9,932 bases of DNA. Source: Pseudomonadota bacterium. Lineage in GTDB: Bacteria; Pseudomonadota; Gammaproteobacteria; Steroidobacterales; Steroidobacteraceae. Below, piece after piece: positions 5,090 to 9,932 of this stretch. Numbering within the stretch: the first letter of the stretch is position 1; each line of letters starts with the position of its first letter. Both the position numbers and the translations under genes were made by a program. The stretch spans positions 1 to 9,932 of the forward strand of contig JAKBBE010000102.1 in the NCBI GenBank assembly GCA_021826035.1, in the 5' to 3' direction. The notes below the pieces were generated by a model. The model was not told the origin of the DNA. It saw only the letters and a program-made list of their open reading frames with translations, and ran no database searches.

Positions 5090-7048
5090 TCAGCCGGCGA
5101 GCTTGCCCTCCAGATGGACGGCAAGCTCCCCGATGGTCGGGAAGTCGAACAGCTCGGTCAGGTCGATCTTGCCGGGGTACTCGCGGTCGATGTGCTCGTG
5201 GATCTCGATCAGCTTCAGCGAGCTCGCCCCCAGTTCGAACAGGTTGTCGGTGGCATCGACGCGCCGCCCGCCGAGCGCCGCCTCGCAGATGCCCCTGAGC
5301 TTCTCCTCGATGGCACTGCGCGCCACGGCGCCGCCACCGCTGCGCGCCTCGCGCAGCACGGCGAGCGCCTTCAAGTCCGCATCGAACTCTCCATTGGCGT
5401 ACGCCTCCTCGAGCAGGTGACGCTGGATCTTGCCGCTGGTGGTCTTCGGGATGCGCTTGACCGGCACGACATCGGCCACTTCGAGGCCGGTCTGCTCGTT
5501 GAGCCGCCGCGCCGCCGCGGTGGCGAGCGCCACGAAGTCCTCCAGAGCGCCGCGGTGCAGCACGAACAGCGCCAGCTGCTCGCTGTCATCGTCCGCCGCC
5601 GGCACGCCCGCGGCCACGACTTTGCCGAGTTCCAGGCCCTCGATCGACTGCAGGATCGCCTCCAGGTCGTGCGGGTAGTAGTTCTGCCCGTTGACGAAGA
5701 TGATTTCCTTCGCCCGCCCGGTGACGTAGAGGTCGCCCTCGTACACGACGGCGAGATCCCCAGTGCGCAGCCATCCATCGGCGGTGAACGCCGCGGCGTT
5801 GGCTTCCGGGTTCTCGAAATAGCCGTGCGTGACGTTCTCACCGCGCATGTGCAGGTGGCCGACCCGCCCCTCGGGCAGCGGTCGGTCCTCCTCGTCGGCG
5901 ATGCGCACGGCGCAGTACGGAATGGCCTTGCCTTCCGAGACCAGCTCGATACCCTCGCGCTGCCCCGCGGGCACCGGTTGCACCTCGTGGCCGACGGTGA
6001 GTCCGTGGCGATTGACCACCAGGGTGCGCAGCGGCGCCCCCGGCGGCGGGAAGCTCACCGCGAGAGAGGCCTCGGCGAGCCCGTACACCGGGTACATCGC
6101 GTTGCCATTGAGCCGCGCCGGCGCCATGCGCGCCAGGAACTGCCGGCACAGCGCCACCGAGATCGGCTCCGCGCCATTGAAGATGAGCCGCACGTGCTGC
6201 AGGTCCAGATCCTCGAGCGGACGGTCACCCAACACCTTCAGGTAGTGCTTGTAGCCGAAATTCGGCGAACACAGGATGGTGGCGCGGATGCGGCTCGCCA
6301 GCTGCAGCCACAGCAGCGGCCGGCGCACGAACAGCTCGGTGGGCATCAGGTGCGTGTGCACCCGGTTGAAGAACATGACCAGGTGAAAGCCGATCAGCCC
6401 CATGTCGTGAGTGAGCGGCATCCACGAGAGACTGACGTCCTCGGCGTTGAATCCGGCCACCTCGGTCGAACCGCGTGCATTGGCGAGGATGTTGCCGTGC
6501 GTGAGCACGACGCCCTTCGGCTCGCTGGTCGAGCCGGAGGAGAACTGAATGAAGGCGACGTCCTCGGCGCGGGCGGTGTGCACCTTGCCGGCGCGCGAGA
6601 TGTCATCGAGGTCATCGACCAGGAACGCCCGACGGCGCAGCGCCTCGAACGCGTCAGTCTGACCCGTCTCGGCGGCGAACGTGCCGATGCGCTCGAGCGA
6701 GCGCCGCTCGGTGTAGATCAACGGCTCACCGAGCCGCCGCGCAATGCGCAGCAGCTTGTGCCGGTGCTCATCGCTGATGCCGAGCGCGACCGGCACCGGC
6801 ACGATGCCGCCGAGCACCGCCGCCCAGAATGCGTCGATGAACTGCTCGTTGTTGCCGAGGAACAGGATGAGCTTATCGCCCGGGCGCGCCCCGAGCTTCT
6901 GCAGGTGATAGAGGATGCCGAGTGCGCGCTCATGCAGTTCGGCGAAGGCGACCGTGCGGGCCTCCTTCTCGCCCTCGAGGTAGGTGATGGCGCGCGGGAA
7001 CTGGCGGTTCGCCTCGAGCAGCTCGGTCAGGGTCGTGACATTTAGCAT
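5090..7048 (-). CDS. Fatty acyl-AMP ligase with C-terminal acyl carrier protein domain
   Basis: The 652-residue, two-domain protein is predicted to activate a fatty acid as acyl-AMP and load it onto its own carrier domain. The adenylating domain (about 1-560) has the phosphate loop FSSGSTSEPKG (169-179), the SWMPLTHDMGLIGFH block (208-222), NGAEPIS (291-297), YGLAEAS (322-328), DGWLRTGD (424-431), GRAKEIIFVNGQNYYP (444-459) and K540 in PKTTSGKIQR. HDMGLIG and NGAEP are typical of FAAL/PKS-NRPS loading ligases rather than acyl-CoA ligases. After a Gly/Ala linker (about 568-578), the carrier domain (579-652) carries LGASSLKL, with S610 the likely phosphopantetheine site. The ATG at 7048 overlaps the P450 stop (ATGA) and begins the conserved N-terminus. 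The frame is open to 7210 but that part is shifted P450 sequence. No PKS, NRPS or thioesterase domain is attached or visible nearby. The chain specificity is unknown. Confidence 0.9.
   Translation of the reverse strand: MLNVTTLTELLEANRQFPRAITYLEGEKEARTVAFAELHERALGILYHLQKLGARPGDKLILFLGNNEQFIDAFWAAVLGGIVPVPVALGISDEHRHKLLRIARRLGEPLIYTERRSLERIGTFAAETGQTDAFEALRRRAFLVDDLDDISRAGKVHTARAEDVAFIQFSSGSTSEPKGVVLTHGNILANARGSTEVAGFNAEDVSLSWMPLTHDMGLIGFHLVMFFNRVHTHLMPTELFVRRPLLWLQLASRIRATILCSPNFGYKHYLKVLGDRPLEDLDLQHVRLIFNGAEPISVALCRQFLARMAPARLNGNAMYPVYGLAEASLAVSFPPPGAPLRTLVVNRHGLTVGHEVQPVPAGQREGIELVSEGKAIPYCAVRIADEEDRPLPEGRVGHLHMRGENVTHGYFENPEANAAAFTADGWLRTGDLAVVYEGDLYVTGRAKEIIFVNGQNYYPHDLEAILQSIEGLELGKVVAAGVPAADDDSEQLALFVLHRGALEDFVALATAAARRLNEQTGLEVADVVPVKRIPKTTSGKIQRHLLEEAYANGEFDADLKALAVLREARSGGGAVARSAIEEKLRGICEAALGGRRVDATDNLFELGASSLKLIEIHEHIDREYPGKIDLTELFDFPTIGELAVHLEGKLAG
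5099..5128. repeat. 9-bp inverted repeat in the last codons of the acyl ligase gene
   Basis: GAGCTTGCC (5099-5107) is the perfect inverted partner of GGCAAGCTC (5120-5128), with a 12-base spacer. In the acyl ligase mRNA it lies over the codons for ELAVHLEGKL, just before the stop. In the nadC transcript it would be a 3' UTR hairpin about 17 bases past the stop. There is no U-tract. It mirrors the palindrome on the other side of the junction. A 9-bp repeat alone could occur by chance in 10 kb, so position is the main argument. Confidence 0.4.
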
Positions 7049-8364
7049 CAGCGACGTTCCAATTTCATGTAAACGGGATGACGGGTGCGCAGATTGATCT
7101 GCGCCTCGAGCGCGAACGGTTCGCGCGGCACGTGGATGAGGCGGAACTCGCGCGCCACGCGCTGCACGTGCATCAGCATCTCGTAGAGCGCGAACGTCTC
7201 CCCGATGCAATGGCGCGGCCCGGCGGCGAATGGCATGTACGCGAACCGCGGCCGCTCGGCCTCGTGTTCGCGGTCGAATCGCTCGGGCATGAAGACATCC
7301 GGATCACGCCAGTAGCGCGGGTGCCGGTGCAGCAGATACAGCGGCAGCAGCAGGTTGCTGCCGGCGGGAATCTCGTAGCCGCAGAGCACATCCGGCTCGA
7401 TCGTGCGCCGCGAGAGCAGCCAGCCCGGCGGATACAGCCGCAGCGCCTCGTCGATCACCTGACGGGTGTAGATGAGTTGCTCGACCTCGGTGAGACTCGG
7501 GGCGCGCACGGCGGTCACCGGCGAGGCGTCAAGCTCGGCATGCAACCGGGCCTCCGCCTCGGGGTGCTGCGCGAGCAGGTACCAGGTCCAGTTCAGGCCG
7601 CTCGCGGTGGTCTCGTGCCCGGCGACCACCAGCGTCATGATCTCGTCGATCAGCTCCCGGTCGCTCATCGGCGCGCCGGTATCCTTGTCGCGGGCATTCA
7701 TGAGCATCGCGATGTAGTCGAAATGCTCCTCCTCACGTTCGCGCCGGCGCGCGAGCAGACCGGCCACCAGGCGAGTCAGGGAGCGGAACTTGTAGGCGAA
7801 CTGCAGGTTGCGCGCCTGCTCCTTGGTGACCACCTCGAACGGGTTGCCGCCGAGCTCGGCGCTCATGCGCTCGAGATCGCGTCCGAAAATCGCCCGCAGC
7901 ACGATGTTCAAGGTGAGCTCGCTCATCTCGTCGGTGAGATTGATCGGCTCCCCGGCGCGCGCCGCGTCCGCCCAGCGCGTGAGCCGCTCATCGTTGGCCG
8001 CGGCGATGACCTCGGCGAATTCCGTGATGACCCGGCGGTGGAACAGCGGTTGCAGCATCATGCGCTGGCGGCGCCAGAACTCGCCCTCGCTGGTCATGAT
8101 CCCGTTGCCGAGCAGGATCTTCACCCGGTCAAGACCGATACCCTTGGTGTAGTTGCGGTGGTTCGAGACCAGGATACGCTTGACGTCCTCCGGGTGGTGC
8201 ACCACGTAGGTGTAGGACTTGCGCGCCGGAACGTACACTCGATAGAGGTCACCGTGCACGGCGAACAGCTTGATCATGTACTCCAGGGAGTCGTCCGTGG
8301 AGCCGATGTCGAAGGCCTCGTCCGCCACCGGCGGACCCTGCTGGGTTGTCTCGGTCGTGCTCAT
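7048..8364 (-). CDS. Cytochrome P450 monooxygenase
   Basis: This is a 438-residue, soluble-looking bacterial P450 with no N-terminal membrane anchor, expected to insert oxygen into an organic substrate using electrons from a separate redox partner. It shows C-helix WRRQR (97-101), I-helix AGHETTA (248-254), K-helix E306-A-L-R309, PERF (360-363) and heme-binding FAAGPRHCIG (379-388) with ligand C386. The overall pattern resembles the CYP4/CYP102/CYP110-like group that often oxidises fatty chains. This is a resemblance, not a family assignment. An in-frame TTG at 8376 gives a longer form, but the ATG at 8364 has GAGAG 5 bases upstream and is preferred. The gene ends in an ATGA overlap with the acyl ligase-ACP gene, so the likely substrate is a fatty acyl chain, perhaps carrier-bound. 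No ferredoxin or reductase gene is in the window. Confidence 0.93.
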   Translation of the reverse strand: MSTTETTQQGPPVADEAFDIGSTDDSLEYMIKLFAVHGDLYRVYVPARKSYTYVVHHPEDVKRILVSNHRNYTKGIGLDRVKILLGNGIMTSEGEFWRRQRMMLQPLFHRRVITEFAEVIAAANDERLTRWADAARAGEPINLTDEMSELTLNIVLRAIFGRDLERMSAELGGNPFEVVTKEQARNLQFAYKFRSLTRLVAGLLARRREREEEHFDYIAMLMNARDKDTGAPMSDRELIDEIMTLVVAGHETTASGLNWTWYLLAQHPEAEARLHAELDASPVTAVRAPSLTEVEQLIYTRQVIDEALRLYPPGWLLSRRTIEPDVLCGYEIPAGSNLLLPLYLLHRHPRYWRDPDVFMPERFDREHEAERPRFAYMPFAAGPRHCIGETFALYEMLMHVQRVAREFRLIHVPREPFALEAQINLRTRHPVYMKLERR

Positions 8365-8375
8365 GTAAGCTCTCA

Positions 8376-8381
8376 ATTATA
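8376..8381 (-). promoter_or_regulatory. TATAAT -10-like element upstream of the P450 operon
   Basis: Read on the minus strand this is a perfect TATAAT, 11 bases before the P450 ATG at 8364. The corresponding -35 position (about 8399-8404) reads GGATCG and does not match consensus. That position falls inside a short inverted repeat, CCGAT-CCC-ATCGG (8398-8410). Initiation would leave a leader of only about 5 bases, in which case the upstream GAGAG would not function as a ribosome site. It is either a near-leaderless, factor-dependent promoter or a chance match. Confidence 0.35.
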
Positions 8382-8385
8382 CCCG

Positions 8386-8410
8386 TCGGCGCCCCTGCCG
8401 ATCCCATCGG
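8386..8410. repeat. Overlapping inverted repeats between the P450 and acyltransferase genes
   Basis: TCGGC (8386-8390) pairs with GCCGA (8397-8401), and CCGAT (8398-8402) pairs with ATCGG (8406-8410). The two hairpins share the middle segment and so exclude each other. The second ends on GG of the GGAG (8409-8412) that is the likely ribosome site of the acyltransferase gene. It also covers the -35 position of the P450 promoter candidate. It could be an operator or an RNA switch. The arms are short, so chance cannot be excluded. Confidence 0.35.
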
Positions 8411-8422
8411 AGTCTGCCCCGC

Positions 8423-9154
8423 ATGACCGAGCCCGGCCTGCGCAATTCGCTCTACCGCACGCTCACCCGTTCGGACCGTCGCATGACGCCGTTGCGCCGC
8501 GCACTGTACCGACTCGCCATCCCGATGGGCCTCGGGGTGATCCGCGCCTGGTGGGGCATGTGCCGAGTGGTTCGCATCGAGGGCGAGGAGCACCTGCTCG
8601 CGGCGCTCGCCGAGGCGCCCTCGGTGCTGCCGTGCTACTGGCACCAGCATCAGCTGTTCTGCGGCAAGTACCTACTCGAGCAGCGCGCCCGCGGATTGAA
8701 GGCCGGCTGGCTGATCAGTCCATCGGTCGATGGCGAATTGGGCGCGCTGCTGGTGCAGCGCCTCGGAGCGTACGCGATCCGAGGCTCCTCGACCCACACC
8801 GGCGCGCGCGCCCTGCGTGATTATTATCAGGCGCTGGTCAAGGAGAATATCTCCCCGGCGATCAACCCGGACGGTCCGCGCGGGCCGCGCTACCAGTTCA
8901 AGCCCGGCGCGATCCTGCTCGCGCAGATGTCCGGCCGGCCGATCGTCCCCATGGCGTATGCGGCCTCGCGCGCCTGGCGCATCAAGTGGGATCGGTTCGT
9001 GATCCCCAAGCCCTTTGCGCGCATCGCGATCGCCATCGGCGCGCCGCGGCACGTGCCGCGCAAGCTCGATGCGGCCGGGCTCGCCGCCCTGCAGGCGGAG
9101 ATGGCGGCGGAACTGCAGCGCACGTTCGAGTCGGCGCGCCGGGCCCTCGGCTGA
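8423..9154 (+). CDS. DUF374 / lysophospholipid acyltransferase-like protein
   Basis: The 243-residue protein resembles the DUF374 branch (COG2121) of the LPLAT acyltransferase superfamily, whose members move acyl groups onto glycerolipid or lipid A-type acceptors. The exact reaction of DUF374 is not settled. Visible family blocks are CYWHQHQLF (71-79, with the H74/H76 region), LISPSVDGE (97-105), AIRGSSTHTGARALR (118-132), NPDGPRGPR (148-156) and KPGAILLAQMSGRPIVP (160-176). A hydrophobic stretch around 31-47 (LAIPMGLGVIRAWWGMC) may sit at the inner membrane. The ATG at 8423 is preceded by GGAG (8409-8412) at a slightly long 10-base spacing. It is divergent from the P450-acyl ligase operon, 58 bases apart, so the two may share regulation. 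A link to the acyl-ACP made by that operon is inference. Confidence 0.88.
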   Translation: MTEPGLRNSLYRTLTRSDRRMTPLRRALYRLAIPMGLGVIRAWWGMCRVVRIEGEEHLLAALAEAPSVLPCYWHQHQLFCGKYLLEQRARGLKAGWLISPSVDGELGALLVQRLGAYAIRGSSTHTGARALRDYYQALVKENISPAINPDGPRGPRYQFKPGAILLAQMSGRPIVPMAYAASRAWRIKWDRFVIPKPFARIAIAIGAPRHVPRKLDAAGLAALQAEMAAELQRTFESARRALG

Positions 9155-9397
9155 ACGCGACGGGCGAAAAACGTGCGCCGGTTCTCACCCCGGAGCGGCC
9201 CGGACCGGATTCTGTCAAGTTCCCAACCCTTGACCGAACAGTACGTTAGCTTGTGTTCTTGAACAGGTGTGCGAAAATCCGCTGCCATGCGTTAGAAGAC
9301 CAAAGGTCCGAGCGCCCCGCGAGACCAGACGGCAGTTCACATGTCCCGGAACACCCCGGGTGTAGGCTGCAGGTTCGGGCTTAGAGGTTACCGGTTC
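9155..9397. promoter_or_regulatory. Intergenic region with three inverted repeats before the GAF gene
   Basis: No gene is evident in this gap. CCGGT (9178-9182) and ACCGG (9204-9208) bracket a GC-rich stretch that could be a weak transcript end for the acyltransferase gene, without a U-tract. GTCAAG (9214-9219) and CTTGAC (9229-9234) form a perfect inverted repeat. TGTTC-TT-GAACA (9254-9265) and ACACCC-C-GGGTGT (9351-9363) are operator-like palindromes. The stretch 9210-9280 is more AT-rich than its surroundings, as expected for a promoter. However, only weak hexamers were found: TTGTGT at 9251-9256 and GAAAAT at 9273-9278, 16 bases apart. Confidence 0.35.
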
Positions 9398-9932
9398 ATG
9401 TCGAGTCACCCGTCGGACAGGCCAGCGGATTTCATTTCCACGGACATCCTGGCGTCCGACGCGTGGAAGGACCGAACGTCGAAACTCGGAATCGACGTCA
9501 CCTGCACCCAAATCGCGGTCGAATTGCAGAACATGCGCAAGGGCACGCTGAATGCCTGCGTGCAGCGCAACCTCGGGCTGCTGCGCGAAGTGACCGGCGT
9601 GGACTGCGCGTTCGTGGCACTGCTGCGCCCCGAGCACGCGGTGATCCAGGAAGTGCAGTTCGAGCGCACGGCCCTCACCCAGTGCCGCCCCGAGGGCCTG
9701 GAGGAAACCCCGCTCGACACCCTGCCCTGGCTGAACGGGCGCCTCGAGCACTTGCGTCTCTCCCAGCTGCCGGACACCACCAAGCCGTCGCGTGAGCAGA
9801 CGGCAGAGGCGCAGCGCTTCGCGAGCCTGTACATCGGCTCAGTGCTGCTCGTCGCCTTACGGGTACAGGGTAAACCGGCGGGGTTCCTCGGACTGGCCAA
9901 TACCCTGCCGCGCAGCTGGGACGTCAGCCAGC
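9398..9932 (+). CDS. GAF-domain sensory/regulatory protein, N-terminal part (partial)
   Basis: The open frame starts at ATG 9398 and runs off the right edge after 178 complete codons. After about 30 variable residues, a helix (about 38-62) leads into a GAF-like domain. Visible parts are LGLLREVTGVDCAFVALLRPE (59-79), TPLDTLPWLNGRLEHLRLSQLPD (104-126) and the SLYIGSVLLVALRVQGKPAGFLGLANTLPRSW block near the end. This order matches GAF domains that precede GGDEF, histidine kinase or other signalling modules. The output domain lies outside the window, so the kind of regulator is unknown. The AGAGG at 9383-9387, 10 bases upstream, supports this start. An in-frame ATG at 9341 would add 19 residues but has no ribosome site and would place the 9351-9363 palindrome inside the gene. 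Codon use from 9398 on fits a real gene. Confidence 0.75.
   Translation, partial: MSSHPSDRPADFISTDILASDAWKDRTSKLGIDVTCTQIAVELQNMRKGTLNACVQRNLGLLREVTGVDCAFVALLRPEHAVIQEVQFERTALTQCRPEGLEETPLDTLPWLNGRLEHLRLSQLPDTTKPSREQTAEAQRFASLYIGSVLLVALRVQGKPAGFLGLANTLPRSWDVSQ

Noticed and set aside
7049..7210. Longer N-terminus for the acyl ligase (start at 7210)
   Set aside because: The added residues are a shifted-frame reading of the P450 C-terminus, rich in Arg/Ala. The conserved protein begins at the ATG at 7048, which overlaps the P450 stop.
9178..9208. Intrinsic terminator after the acyltransferase gene
   Set aside because: CCGGT/ACCGG arms are short, the interior pairs poorly and no T-run follows. 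It was left only as a remark in the intergenic entry.
9215..9795. Open frames on both strands overlapping the GAF gene (9215-9751 and 9406-9900 minus, 9463-9795 plus)
   Set aside because: They show shadow-type composition. The frame starting at 9398 has GAF-like residues and the genome's codon bias.
1..9932. CRISPR array, transposon ends, prophage or toxin-antitoxin genes
   Set aside because: I found no regularly spaced repeats, no transposase or integrase motifs and no small toxin-like gene pair. Codon use is even across the window.

Overview
The window is GC-rich chromosomal DNA from a gammaproteobacterium. This is an inference from the E. coli-like forms of PyrC, RNase T, glutaredoxin 4 (CGFS) and the AceE N-terminus, combined with a high-GC, strongly G/C-ending codon bias. 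A high-GC group such as Xanthomonadales or Nevskiales relatives would fit, but the sequence alone does not settle the family. Coding density is very high. There is no gene-free stretch above 300 bases, and no tRNA, rRNA, CRISPR array or insertion sequence was recognised.

Layout, left to right. The first 32 codons of aceE (pyruvate dehydrogenase E1) run off the left edge on the minus strand. Across a divergent intergenic region, a plus-strand operon carries an M17-family aminopeptidase, pyrC (dihydroorotase) and rnt (RNase T), each joined to the next by an ATGA stop/start overlap. Meeting it head-on is a minus-strand pair: a small four-cysteine DUF1289 protein followed by grxD (monothiol glutaredoxin). 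nadC (quinolinate phosphoribosyltransferase) diverges from that pair. It ends head-on against a second minus-strand operon, a cytochrome P450 followed by a fatty acyl-AMP ligase fused to a C-terminal acyl carrier protein, again overlapping by ATGA. A DUF374 lysophospholipid-acyltransferase-like gene diverges from the P450. The window ends inside a plus-strand gene that starts with a GAF-like sensory domain.

Function. The left two thirds is housekeeping metabolism: pyruvate oxidation, pyrimidine and NAD synthesis, RNA 3'-end trimming, peptide turnover and Fe-S/redox handling. The right third is more specialised. A free-standing acyl-AMP ligase with its own carrier protein could charge a fatty acid onto that carrier, and the translationally coupled P450 could then oxidise the tethered chain. 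The divergent acyltransferase is a possible downstream acceptor enzyme. That pathway is inferred, and its product is unknown.

The strongest unexplained sequence signals are at the two convergent gene junctions. At rnt/grxD there is a 16-bp stem with a 3-nt loop inside the last codons of rnt. At nadC/acyl-ligase there is a perfect 20-bp palindrome inside the last codons of nadC, plus a 9-bp inverted repeat inside the last codons of the acyl ligase. None has a U-tract. They look like shared, bidirectional 3'-end hairpins written into C-terminal codons.
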